Counted from the first letter of the stretch, positions 6,861-15,488 are shown. The stretch: 15,488 bases of DNA from an uncultured Cellvibrionales bacterium (GCA_937897785.1 CALCNB010000041.1:1-15488); one strand, 5' to 3'. The notes: generated by a model not told the origin, from the sequence alone. Numbers and translations are program-made.

Positions 6861-7679
6861 ATGACTAACAATCCGCCACTTCCTTCGGATCCTCAATTCG
6901 CCAGTGAAAAAATAAAGATCTGGAAATGCATCTTAACAGAGGCAAAAAAGGAAGCTAAAGCTGAGCCCTTATTGGCTGACTTCTTGGATCAAGCCATTCT
7001 CAACCATGATAATTTTGCCTCAGCTTTATCGCTTCATCTCTCTAACCTTCTTTGCAATCTCACGGCTTCCGCTCAGTCACTGCAAGAGATATTTAGCGAA
7101 GCTTACGAAAAAGATAATACGATTGTAGACGCTGCTTTTAGCGATATTTTAGCGATTCGTAATCGTGATTCAGCTTGTAATGAATGCGGCACCCCATTTT
7201 TATACTATAAGGGATTTCATGCCTTACAAGCTTTTCGTGTAGCGCATTGGCTTTGGCATCAACAACGGCGTGAATTTGCATTGTTTCTGCAAAGCCGCAT
7301 ATCGACCTGCTTTAGTGTTGATATTCATCCTGCTGCAAAAGTGGGTTTTGGTTTAATGTTGGACCATGCAACAGGGATTGTTATCGGAGAAACCAGTGTT
7401 ATCGGTGACAATGTTTCGATCATGCAATCCGTCACGCTTGGCGGTACCGGCAAAGAAACCAAAGATCGTCATCCTAAAATAGCAGCTGGCGTATTGATTG
7501 GCGCCGGCAGTAAGATTTTAGGCAATATCAATGTTGGTGAAGGGGCAAAAGTCGGTGCAGGCAGCGTAGTGCTTAACGACGTTCCTGCACACTCAATGGT
7601 TACCGGTGTGCCGGCCGTCGTTATAGGCAAACCTGACGAAGCAATGCCTTCATTGTCTATGAATCAAAATTTAAGCTAA
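6861..7679 (+). CDS. cysE: Serine O-acetyltransferase CysE
   Basis: A 272-residue enzyme that transfers acetyl from acetyl-CoA to L-serine, the first committed step of cysteine synthesis in the cytoplasm. An alpha-helical SATase N-terminal domain (about 17-120) is followed by a hexapeptide left-handed beta-helix (about 150-256). Catalytic residues are present: Asp154 in VDIHPAAK and His169 in LDHATGIVIGET, with the same 15-residue spacing as Asp143 and His158 of the E. coli enzyme. SVTLGGTGK and KDRHPKI are typical CoA-site loops. The start is ATG at 6861, with AAGGA six bases upstream. The C-terminus ends in MNQNLS, without the terminal isoleucine that binds O-acetylserine sulfhydrylase in classic CysE. 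The cysteine synthase complex may therefore be absent or different. The gene converges on hemE with a 27-base gap. Confidence 0.95.
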   Translation: MTNNPPLPSDPQFASEKIKIWKCILTEAKKEAKAEPLLADFLDQAILNHDNFASALSLHLSNLLCNLTASAQSLQEIFSEAYEKDNTIVDAAFSDILAIRNRDSACNECGTPFLYYKGFHALQAFRVAHWLWHQQRREFALFLQSRISTCFSVDIHPAAKVGFGLMLDHATGIVIGETSVIGDNVSIMQSVTLGGTGKETKDRHPKIAAGVLIGAGSKILGNINVGEGAKVGAGSVVLNDVPAHSMVTGVPAVVIGKPDEAMPSLSMNQNLS

Positions 7680-7691
7680 TGATAACGACAT

Positions 7692-7710
7692 GTAGTCATC
7701 GATTGACTAC
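7692..7710. terminator. Small stem-loop between cysE and hemE
   Basis: GTAGTCA (7692-7698) and TGACTAC (7704-7710) form a perfect 7-bp stem with a 5-base loop. It lies in the 27-base convergent gap and overlaps the hemE stop codon. It could act in both directions, but neither side is followed by a U-tract, so intrinsic termination is doubtful. Confidence 0.3.
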
Positions 7711-8780
7711 TGATGATAATACGGGGAAAACTGCTTAACCGCTTCAATAAAGGCGGCCGCATGTTCGGGTTCAACGTCTGGCGTAATGCCATGCCCGAGA
7801 TTAAAAACGTGGCCAGAGTCTGCGTCATGCTGCCCGTAAGACGCGAGCAATCTTTTGACTTCTTCTTCAATAACCGAGATAGGCGCCAATAATATATTAG
7901 GATCCATATTCCCTTGCAACGCTACTTGCGATCCTACTTTGGCTTTTGCAACACCGAGATCCACTGTCCAATCAAGACCAACCGCATGGCAGCCGCATTG
8001 ACTAATAGTCTCCAACCAAGGTGCTCCACCTTTAGTGAAAGCAATAACAGGCACCACCGTACCATCCGGTCGATTAACCTTTAAACCAGCAATGATCTTC
8101 TGAATATAAGCCAGCGAGAATTCCAAATAGCTGGCGTGACTAAGGACACCGCCCCAAGTATCAAATATTTGTACTGCTTGCGCACCGGCATCAATCTGGG
8201 CGTTCAAGTAATTAGTCACGACTATCGCCAACTTATCTAACAACAGGTGCATTGCCGTTGGATTGGCATAAAGTAAACGCTTAATCTTTTTAAATTCGCG
8301 GGTCGAGCCACCTTCAACCATATACGTGGCTAGTGTCCAGGGGCTGCCGGTAAAGCCAATTAATGGCACGGCCCCATCCAAGGCTTGGCGAATCATAGTG
8401 ACCGCATCCATCACGTAATGCAGATCACTCAACACATCGACTGATAGATTTTCAATATCGGCCTGCGAACTAATCGGACGCTGGAATTTAGGCCCTTCAC
8501 CTTCGGCAAAATAGAGGCCCAACCCCATCGCATCAGGAATCGTTAAAATATCAGAAAATAAAATAGCGGCATCTAAAGGAAAACGCTGCAGTGGTTGCAA
8601 GGTTACTTCCGTTGCCAGCTCTGTGTTTTTACACAGCGACAAAAAATCACCTGCTTTAGCCCTTGTAGCACGGTATTCCGGCAAATAGCGCCCTGCCTGA
8701 CGCATCATCCAAACCGGTGTCGCATCTACCGGTTGACGAAGCAGTGCGCGAATAAAACGATCGTTTTTTAATGCAGACAT
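7707..8780 (-). CDS. hemE: Uroporphyrinogen decarboxylase HemE
   Basis: A 357-residue cytoplasmic enzyme that removes four carboxyl groups from uroporphyrinogen III to give coproporphyrinogen III in heme synthesis. The protein is full length for the family and is collinear with it. The signature PVWMMRQAGRYLPEYR (22-37) supplies the substrate-binding arginines 27 and 31. Asp77 in ILFSDIL is the conserved pyrrole-binding aspartate, Tyr154 sits in ATYMVEG, and His330 in NLGHGI is the conserved histidine. The start is ATG at 8780, with only a weak ribosome site. The start lies 30 bases after the diflavin reductase stop, so translation probably depends on the upstream operon. In Pseudomonas, hemE likewise follows glutamate synthase genes. 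Uroporphyrinogen III is also the branch point to siroheme, the cofactor of sulfite reductase. Confidence 0.97.
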   Translation of the reverse strand: MSALKNDRFIRALLRQPVDATPVWMMRQAGRYLPEYRATRAKAGDFLSLCKNTELATEVTLQPLQRFPLDAAILFSDILTIPDAMGLGLYFAEGEGPKFQRPISSQADIENLSVDVLSDLHYVMDAVTMIRQALDGAVPLIGFTGSPWTLATYMVEGGSTREFKKIKRLLYANPTAMHLLLDKLAIVVTNYLNAQIDAGAQAVQIFDTWGGVLSHASYLEFSLAYIQKIIAGLKVNRPDGTVVPVIAFTKGGAPWLETISQCGCHAVGLDWTVDLGVAKAKVGSQVALQGNMDPNILLAPISVIEEEVKRLLASYGQHDADSGHVFNLGHGITPDVEPEHAAAFIEAVKQFSPYYHQ

Positions 8781-8810
8781 GATAGGTCGCTGACTAAAAG
8801 AGCTGTTAAC

Positions 8811-10568
8811 TTAATAGACATCACGTAAATAACGCTTTTCACGTTTAAGGTTATTCACATAATCGGTGGCTTTTTCAGTATTCATTGTGCCGTGTTGCGC
8901 AATCACATCGGCAAGCGCTTGATCAACATCACGCGCCATTCGGGTTGCATCACCACAAACATAAAAGTAACCGCCCTGCTCTAACCATGAAAACAGTTCG
9001 GCGCCATGTTGTTTCATTTTATGCTGCACATAAATCTTCTCGGCCTGATCTCTGGAAAACGCTAAGTCGAGACGGGTTAACACACCCTGTTCTTGCATCG
9101 CGGTCAATTCATCTTGATAAATAAAATCAAATTCACGAGTTTGATCGCCAAAGAAAAGCCAATTTGGCCCGGTTGCTTGACGCACCTGCCGCTCCTCTAA
9201 GAAAGCTCTAAATGGGGCAATACCGGTTCCTGGCCCAACCATAATCATTGGCGCAGCGTCGTCAGCGGGAATACGAAATGACTTATTAGTAGAAATAAAA
9301 ATTCCCGCTTTATCACCTTCAGCAACACGATCAGCAAGAAACGTTGAACAAACTCCCAAATGCTGCCTAGATTCATATGACCATCGAACCGCCGCTACAG
9401 TTAAATGAACAGAACCGGGGTGTTTATTAACACTGGAGGATATCGAATACGCTCGATGCTGTAACGGCTTAAGTAAACCCAAGAATTCGTCAGCAGTAAA
9501 ACTCACTTTTTCTGTTAATTGCAGTAAATCAAGAATGTCCTTCGCCCACAAAAAATCAGCCAATGCTTCTTTGTCACCATTCTTAAATACATGACTAAAG
9601 GCATCGTGATCGGCAATTTTTTCTACTGCAGCGATAAGCTCTTTAGAAGGGGTTGAAATCTCGTACTTATAAGTCAGCAACTCACCAAGCGTGCGCTCCT
9701 GGCCTTCGAGCACGGTATCAGCAGACAATGAAAAATAAGCCAACAAAGATTTAACTAAGCCAGCATCATTAACCGGCATCACATTAAGCGCGTCACCAAC
9801 TTCATAGCTCAAATCGCTATCGCCAAGGTCAATTTCAAAATGACGAATCTCTTTAGCCGAGCCTTCGGCCGATAACAATAGATTTTTTGTAACGGTAGCC
9901 GGATAAGGGTTTTTTCGATTCCAAATTGATTTTACCACCGCTGATTCCGCCTGAAGCGGAATAGCCGTTGCAACGGCATCACCATCATTCGCTAACGGTA
10001 TGGTGGTATTAATCCACTCTTCAGCCATATCTTCAAAATCAACATCACAGTCAACGCGATCAACTAAGCGGGTAGCCCCTAATTGTTCCAAACGCATATC
10101 AATAAGCTTACCGGCCTGACAAAACTCATCGTAACCCGTGTCACCTAAAGCTAATACGCCAAACTTCATATCAGGTAATTTCGGCATATCACTAGCAGAC
10201 AGTGACTGCCAAAATAATTCGGCGTTATCAGGCATTTCACCCTCGCCGTAAGTAGCGACTGAAAAAATGACTTTTTCCATCTGAGCAAAATCTTCTATAC
10301 TCACGTCATCCATACCCTGAACCACAGGATTAAATCCTTGACTTCTAGCCACATTAGCGGCATCCATAGCAATACCTTCAGCATTACCAGTTTGACTGCC
10401 GTATAAAATATCCAGCCGTGGTGCAACTTGACCAGCAGTCGCAGCTAAAGATGCATTCTTCTGATCTGCCATCTGCTTAGCAGATTGTAAGCCCGCTAAA
10501 AAACCGGCCAACCAAGATTTTTGGTCACCCGTAAAAGGGGCATCATCGGGTATAAAGGGAGGTTTCAT
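8811..10568 (-). CDS. cysJ: CysJ-type NADPH diflavin reductase (sulfite reductase flavoprotein alpha)
   Basis: A 585-residue NADPH-FAD-FMN reductase, close to the roughly 600 residues of E. coli CysJ. Domains in order: a short helical N-terminus; a flavodoxin-like FMN domain (about 52-195) with YGSQTGNAE (56-64), ATYGEGEMPDN and LGDTGYDEFC; an FAD domain with its connecting insert (about 215-430) carrying RAYSISS (372-378) and GVCS (405-408); and an NADPH domain with GPGTGIAPFR (445-454), FFGDQ and YVCGDATRMARDV. The chain ends in the usual aromatic residue (Tyr585) that stacks on FAD. All motifs are intact. The start ATG at 10568 lies nine bases after the gltB-like stop. The hemoprotein partner cysI is not adjacent, whereas a gltB-like gene is. 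The gene sits where gltD is found in Pseudomonas. It may serve sulfite reduction or donate electrons to the glutamate synthase-like protein; sequence alone does not decide. Confidence 0.85.
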   Translation of the reverse strand: MKPPFIPDDAPFTGDQKSWLAGFLAGLQSAKQMADQKNASLAATAGQVAPRLDILYGSQTGNAEGIAMDAANVARSQGFNPVVQGMDDVSIEDFAQMEKVIFSVATYGEGEMPDNAELFWQSLSASDMPKLPDMKFGVLALGDTGYDEFCQAGKLIDMRLEQLGATRLVDRVDCDVDFEDMAEEWINTTIPLANDGDAVATAIPLQAESAVVKSIWNRKNPYPATVTKNLLLSAEGSAKEIRHFEIDLGDSDLSYEVGDALNVMPVNDAGLVKSLLAYFSLSADTVLEGQERTLGELLTYKYEISTPSKELIAAVEKIADHDAFSHVFKNGDKEALADFLWAKDILDLLQLTEKVSFTADEFLGLLKPLQHRAYSISSSVNKHPGSVHLTVAAVRWSYESRQHLGVCSTFLADRVAEGDKAGIFISTNKSFRIPADDAAPMIMVGPGTGIAPFRAFLEERQVRQATGPNWLFFGDQTREFDFIYQDELTAMQEQGVLTRLDLAFSRDQAEKIYVQHKMKQHGAELFSWLEQGGYFYVCGDATRMARDVDQALADVIAQHGTMNTEKATDYVNNLKREKRYLRDVY

Positions 10569-10577
10569 GCACGGTTC

Positions 10578-13500
10578 TCATAATTGACTCACATTAGGTA
10601 ATAAATCATTCATCGCGTTGAAGGCAAATAGTTCTTCAAAACTTGGAATTCGACCTAATGCTGTTTTGTTTTTCTGTTGCTGATGGATAATCCAGCCATA
10701 AGTAGCTGGGCTGTCCATCGATATAATATTACGCAAACTCAGCGTCTGTTTAAAATCGTTTAATCGTTTATTAGCAATCATTGCTGCCAGCTCGCTGTCA
10801 CTATAACCAGCAATCGCTTGGCGAGAGTGACGCAATAAACCATTCATTAAAGCAAAATCTTCAGTCAAAATCAGATTGCGCGTAGCTTTAACCGCATCAG
10901 GATGCTGAACATCATTGATAGAGGGCAATTTTTTAAGCGCTAATTTTTGTGCTGTATCTAACACGGAATAGGTATTCAATAATTCATATTTCTTGTCACC
11001 ATCATCGCCAAGTTGCGTGTCTGGCACGAAACCATGAAAGACGGGCTGCCCTGAGCGCCAAGCACGTTTAAGCTTATTGACTTGGTGAGCTGCAAGCGCT
11101 GTCGCCAACTCTTCAAGTAACTCTTTACGTGGTTTAGCCGCTAAAATAGCCTCAGAATCTTGATACTGCAGTAATGCACGCGGAATGATATAGGAAAAAT
11201 TCTTTTTCTCAACATCCCAATTGGCCAGCAATTGCTTTGCCTTTTGCGAGTTGGTTGCCTCTACGTGCCAAACTAATAATGTCTTAACCGCTTGCGCATG
11301 AATGTCCGATTGCTCAGAGCTTTCTGACAATGAACCCAGTAGTACTGAGTCATGGCTAATACTGTCAGTAAAAAGACCGTCAGGATCATATTGGTAGGCA
11401 AAACCGCCGGACATACCATTACCAAACCCTTTAGAAAAACCACCTAAGTTTAATACTGCACCGTTGGTCATATACTCGCAACAAAAATCACCCACGCCTT
11501 CTACAACTGCTGTCGATCCAGAATTTCTCACCGCAAATCGATCACCCGCTTGACCTTCAATAAAGACTCTTCCGCCTGTTGCGCCAAATAAAGCAAAATT
11601 GCCTATCAGAACATTATTACCCATGGCTTGATTTTCGCTGGCAGGCGCATGCACCACAATCTGACCACCACACGCGGTTTTACCCACGCCATCATTACAA
11701 GTGCCCGTATGCTCCAACACCATGCCGTCATTACAGAAAGCACCATAAGACTGACCAGCTGAACCATGTGTGGCAATATTAACGCTTGCTTCGCGAAGGT
11801 AGCGTCGGCCACGCTGGTCTTGTAATACTGCGGGCAAATCGATATCAGCCAATTCATGATTCAGGATGCGTTCTAAGTCAATTGCCAACTGACCACCGAC
11901 ACTTTTATTGCAGTTATTTAAATGACGGCTATCAGGAACAGTAATCGATAATTGTTTGTTATCGATTAAGGCTTGTCTAACATGGACAAGAAATTCATCG
12001 TCGACAGCAAAATCTCGTTCCATATAAATAGGATTATCAACTTTAAACTCATCGACCACTGTCAACATAGCTCTTAAATCTAATTGGCCAACCGAGGAAG
12101 GGTGATCTAACAGATGCATTAAATCACTTCGACCTCTCGCCTCGCGTAAAGACCGCAAGCCAAGCTGAGCAAGAATTTCTCTCACCTCATGAGCAATATT
12201 CAATAAATATTGACCCAGTGCACGAGGATCGCCATCAAACACTTCTGGGTTAGTAGTCAACCCTGCAGGGCATTTGATGTTGCAGTTTTTTGCCATTACA
12301 CATTTCAGCATCATCAATGCCGTGGTGCCAAACTCAAAACTGTCGCCGCCCATTAAAGCAGACTTCACTACGTCAGATCCGGTTTGATGGGCACCAGAGC
12401 AGCGGAGGATGACCTTGCTGCGAAGGCCGTTTGCAGACAACGCTTGATGTACTTCAGCGATACCGATTTCTGCCGCACGACCCGTGTATTTGAGCGATGT
12501 GACTGACGCTGCACCCGTGCCGCCGGTATTACCCGCAACATTAATAACGTCAGCGCCTGCCTTGGCAACACCAACAGCAATGGTGCCTATACCATCGGAT
12601 GATACCAGCTTAACAATCACACGTACTCGTGCCGCTTTGGCATCGTGAATCAGTTGAGCCAAATCCTCGATTGAATACGTGTCGTGGTGCGGTGGTGGCG
12701 AAATTAACTCGACACCGGGCACACCGCCGCGAGCAGCGGCAATTTCAACATTTACTTTTGGTGCAGGCAATTGACCGCCCTCACCTGGCTTAGCGCCCTG
12801 ACCAATTTTAATTTCAACTTCCTCAAGCATGGGGTCAGCCAGATACCCTGCCCATACACCAAATCGGCCCGACGCAAACTGCTTAATCCTTGAGGCTCGA
12901 ATAGTGCCGTAGCGAGATAGATGCTCACCCCCCTCGCCACTGTTCGACATGCCACCAACCATGTTAGTGCCGTGCGCAACTGCCTCGTGAGCCGTCGCGA
13001 CTAAAGCACCATGACTCATTGCACCAGAGGCTAAAAATGGCGTTATCTCACTGGCAGCCTGCACCTCTTTAAGGGGTATAGCGGGCAGTGCCGAACGCAA
13101 ACGTGTGAGATAATCAAGTGCTTCGTGGCTAGCAGTTATGAGCAGACGTTGCCCTTTAATTTGATGGCTTACAATATTATCGCCAAAGCGATCGACAAAC
13201 GAAATGGCTAATTGCTCAAGTCGGTTAGCATCATTAGCTTTGCTGCCGGTTAATTGTAAAGCAAAGTCAGTCTCACTAAGCGGCTCGCAATCCAGGCCAC
13301 GAATAACAAAATCATTATTACCAGCACGGTTAAATCGCATCAACTCTTCGCGAAAATCATCGGCCTTATCGATAAAACTAATATCGGCAGGAAACGCCAA
13401 AACATCGCGCAAAGCGGCAGGTCTCCGGGCTCTTTCTTCTGCCATAGAGCGTGAGAATTCACGGTACCCGGGCGTGATCTCAAAGTTATTAATTTCATCG

Positions 13501-15488
13501 TGAGTTAATCGATCAAAGCTAGTGTTGGTATAGCCTTCTTCACTGATACCAAATGCACTCTCCATACGATTTAAGGTTAATAAACGTAAGGTATCTTTCG
13601 TGTCTTGTTCGTCTTGATCCTCAAAGGCAATTTTTTCTTCGGTTAAATCAACAAATCCCCGAACAGCAGTAATGCCGTAACTATGCCCTGCGCCTTCTGC
13701 TCGCTCTTTAAATAAGCCGAGCATCGGAATATCATTTTCAGAATGACAGTCTAAAGCATGCTGATGCCAGTCTGTCATTGCTTGAGCCACTTCGATAAAG
13801 CCTACACCACCAACTGGCGATTTCATGTTAGGGAAGTAGCGACGAAAAATTGGGTCGTCAGTATTGAGGAAATTTGGCTCAAAGAATTCACCGCCTGAAT
13901 AGCTTTCGACGGTACAAAGTCCTACTTTACCCATTGTCTTCATGAGTGCTTTTTCAGCTGCCTTAGCAAATTTTTGATAGGCAAGGTCAGCGTCTTCAGA
14001 GAATTTTTCTTCCGCACGAAGTTGAACACCCAGTGGATAGACGGCTGCCGCACCAAAGCCCAACGCACAAGCAATATGGTGTGAGGAACAAATCTGACCG
14101 CTTTCAACAATCAATGAAACACGTAAGCGCAGACCCGCTTCAATCAAACGCTGATTAATAGCAGAGACAATCAAAGTCATTGCAATTGACGCATGAGTGC
14201 GTGAAATATCACGGTCGCTGATAATAGCAATGCCACCTTTATCGGCTGCAAATTTTTCGACCTGATCGCAAATATCATCAATGGCTGTGACTAAGGCAGT
14301 CTGATTGGCCTCGCGGTCATCAAATACTGGTTGATACAGCATCGAAAAACGGCCAATAGGCGTTTCTTGCTGATGACAGATACGTTGCATCTGATCGTAA
14401 TTCAATACTGGTGAATCTATGACAATTTGACGCGCTGCTTTTTTACCAATGTTTGGTTTGGTCCCTAATGCAACTCGCAGGGTCATGCCTTCTGCTTCTC
14501 GAATAGAGTCCAATGGTGGGTTGGTCACTTGAGCAAAGCGTTGAGAAAAATATTTTGCAACCCCACCCTCATTATCCGATAAGGCATTAATCGCATTGCC
14601 ATAGCCCATCGCCGAGACTTTCTCAACACCAGTCGCCAGCATTGGATCCATTAAAAAGCGAAAACACTCTTGATTGTGGGAATAAGAAACATACCGCCCC
14701 GCCAAAGCTAAATCACCCGAGTAAGCTAACAGCGACGCAGAATCAGAGCCGTCAGGTGCTGCTAATGTTTCAATGTGAGTGCGCGCTTCATTCACTAGCT
14801 GAATATAATCACGCCGCTCAGACAGCATCTCAAGGGCTTGGTTGGTATTAAACGAACGTTTTTGTTGGTGATCATAATACAACATACCGCCCGCTTCTAT
14901 TCGGCCTCTGCTCAATACGGCCTCGTCTTTAAAATCTATCTGACCTGCCTCAGACATAACCGCTAAATAATTTTCTGTCTCAATACTTCGTAGTGGTCGA
15001 AGACCAAGACGATCGAGACGCGCACCAATAATGCTGCCATCGCCAAAGATCAACGCAGCAGGGCCGTCGTTTTTCTCTTCGTATAAAGAAAAATATTCCA
15101 ACATCGCTCTGACAGCTGGCGATAAGGTTTGGTCGTTTTCCCAAGCGGGCGGCATCATCGACACCACGGCTGTGACTAAATCTAAACCATCTTCAATCAC
15201 TCTTGACTGTAGAGTTTGATCCAACCGACAACTATCAGATTGACCTTTGGGACGAATAATATTGTTTTCTTTGGCTCTGGCAATGGCCGCCTCTGATAAA
15301 CGGTTCTTTTTATCGGTGTTCAACTCGCCATTGTGTGCCATCAACCGAAAAGGCTGAGCCATGGATGGATGCGGATCTGTGTTAGTAGAAAAACGAGTAT
15401 GAAAATACAGCGTATGAATGCTCTGCTGGCTATCATTAAGATCGCAGAAATAAGGAAAATCAGTAATTTCTTGAGCTCTTGTTGAACC
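10578..15488 (-). CDS. gltB: Glutamate synthase large-subunit-like protein, partial at window edge
   Basis: The frame stays open to the right edge, giving 1636 visible residues. The ATG at 15362 is internal, because the codons before it encode the conserved FHTRFSTNTDPHP of the glutamine amidotransferase domain. Visible parts: the rest of the amidotransferase (about 1-190) with AQPFRLMAHNGELNT; the central domain; the FMN/2-oxoglutarate domain (about 820-1110) with SGAMSHGAL, GAKPGEGG (898-905) and ISPPPHHD; iron-sulfur cysteines 1063, 1069 and 1073; and a GXGXG beta-helix (about 1240-1370). Classical large subunits make glutamate from glutamine and 2-oxoglutarate with electrons from GltD. 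This one is far longer than the usual total of about 1500 residues. It has extra sequence before the FMN domain (about 722-802) and a tail of about 190 residues. Cysteine spacing is x5/x3 rather than x5/x4. No gltD follows; a CysJ-type reductase does. The catalytic N-terminal Cys is outside the window. Confidence 0.88.
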   Translation of the reverse strand, partial: GSTRAQEITDFPYFCDLNDSQQSIHTLYFHTRFSTNTDPHPSMAQPFRLMAHNGELNTDKKNRLSEAAIARAKENNIIRPKGQSDSCRLDQTLQSRVIEDGLDLVTAVVSMMPPAWENDQTLSPAVRAMLEYFSLYEEKNDGPAALIFGDGSIIGARLDRLGLRPLRSIETENYLAVMSEAGQIDFKDEAVLSRGRIEAGGMLYYDHQQKRSFNTNQALEMLSERRDYIQLVNEARTHIETLAAPDGSDSASLLAYSGDLALAGRYVSYSHNQECFRFLMDPMLATGVEKVSAMGYGNAINALSDNEGGVAKYFSQRFAQVTNPPLDSIREAEGMTLRVALGTKPNIGKKAARQIVIDSPVLNYDQMQRICHQQETPIGRFSMLYQPVFDDREANQTALVTAIDDICDQVEKFAADKGGIAIISDRDISRTHASIAMTLIVSAINQRLIEAGLRLRVSLIVESGQICSSHHIACALGFGAAAVYPLGVQLRAEEKFSEDADLAYQKFAKAAEKALMKTMGKVGLCTVESYSGGEFFEPNFLNTDDPIFRRYFPNMKSPVGGVGFIEVAQAMTDWHQHALDCHSENDIPMLGLFKERAEGAGHSYGITAVRGFVDLTEEKIAFEDQDEQDTKDTLRLLTLNRMESAFGISEEGYTNTSFDRLTHDEINNFEITPGYREFSRSMAEERARRPAALRDVLAFPADISFIDKADDFREELMRFNRAGNNDFVIRGLDCEPLSETDFALQLTGSKANDANRLEQLAISFVDRFGDNIVSHQIKGQRLLITASHEALDYLTRLRSALPAIPLKEVQAASEITPFLASGAMSHGALVATAHEAVAHGTNMVGGMSNSGEGGEHLSRYGTIRASRIKQFASGRFGVWAGYLADPMLEEVEIKIGQGAKPGEGGQLPAPKVNVEIAAARGGVPGVELISPPPHHDTYSIEDLAQLIHDAKAARVRVIVKLVSSDGIGTIAVGVAKAGADVINVAGNTGGTGAASVTSLKYTGRAAEIGIAEVHQALSANGLRSKVILRCSGAHQTGSDVVKSALMGGDSFEFGTTALMMLKCVMAKNCNIKCPAGLTTNPEVFDGDPRALGQYLLNIAHEVREILAQLGLRSLREARGRSDLMHLLDHPSSVGQLDLRAMLTVVDEFKVDNPIYMERDFAVDDEFLVHVRQALIDNKQLSITVPDSRHLNNCNKSVGGQLAIDLERILNHELADIDLPAVLQDQRGRRYLREASVNIATHGSAGQSYGAFCNDGMVLEHTGTCNDGVGKTACGGQIVVHAPASENQAMGNNVLIGNFALFGATGGRVFIEGQAGDRFAVRNSGSTAVVEGVGDFCCEYMTNGAVLNLGGFSKGFGNGMSGGFAYQYDPDGLFTDSISHDSVLLGSLSESSEQSDIHAQAVKTLLVWHVEATNSQKAKQLLANWDVEKKNFSYIIPRALLQYQDSEAILAAKPRKELLEELATALAAHQVNKLKRAWRSGQPVFHGFVPDTQLGDDGDKKYELLNTYSVLDTAQKLALKKLPSINDVQHPDAVKATRNLILTEDFALMNGLLRHSRQAIAGYSDSELAAMIANKRLNDFKQTLSLRNIISMDSPATYGWIIHQQQKNKTALGRIPSFEELFAFNAMNDLLPNVSQL

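Noticed and set aside
11579..11857. Open frames on either strand inside gltB, and similar ones inside cysJ and the acetolactate-synthase-like gene
   Set aside because: They are out-of-frame shadows of strongly conserved coding sequence and have no domain features of their own.
15360..15362. ATG at 15362 as the true start of the GltB-like protein
   Set aside because: The frame continues without a stop to the window edge, and those codons encode conserved amidotransferase sequence (RFSTNT). The gene is cut by the window, not started there.

Overview
The window looks like chromosomal DNA of a Gammaproteobacterium, probably a marine or aquatic one. The evidence is moderately low GC (judged by eye), the families present, and a gltB-like to hemE gene order resembling the gltB-gltD-hemE order known from Pseudomonas. 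No RNA genes, insertion sequences, CRISPR arrays or prophage genes were seen. Nearly all of the window is ordinary protein-coding sequence.

Region 1 (1-5249) is a transport and signalling block interrupted by a metabolic enzyme. At the left edge, on the minus strand, is the start of an exported protein that resembles the N-terminus of a TonB-dependent receptor. Next, also on the minus strand, is a thiamine-diphosphate enzyme of the acetolactate synthase type. Divergent from it is a two-gene operon: an exported ABC_sub_bind-type periplasmic binding protein, then a membrane histidine kinase with a HAMP domain. These two probably form a ligand-sensing pair.

Region 2 (5255-7679) holds a minus-strand hexapeptide-repeat acyltransferase that converges on the kinase with a 5-base gap. 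A 136-base divergent promoter region follows, carrying a perfect 8+2+8 inverted repeat. Then come a TrmB-like methyltransferase, in which the Asp of the family's PDPW motif is Asn, and serine O-acetyltransferase CysE, the first step of cysteine synthesis.

Region 3 (7707-15488) is a compact minus-strand operon read in the order gltB-like, CysJ-like diflavin reductase, hemE, with gaps of 9 and 30 bases. The gltB-like gene runs off the right edge. It is unusually long, with an extra central segment, a C-terminal tail of about 190 residues and a C-x5-C-x3-C iron-sulfur motif in place of the usual C-x5-C-x4-C. The small glutamate synthase subunit gltD normally lies between gltB and hemE in related bacteria. 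Here a CysJ-type NADPH-FAD-FMN reductase takes that place. The most interesting hypothesis from this window is that the diflavin reductase feeds electrons to this variant glutamate synthase. The conventional alternative is that it is simply the sulfite reductase flavoprotein, with its hemoprotein partner encoded elsewhere.
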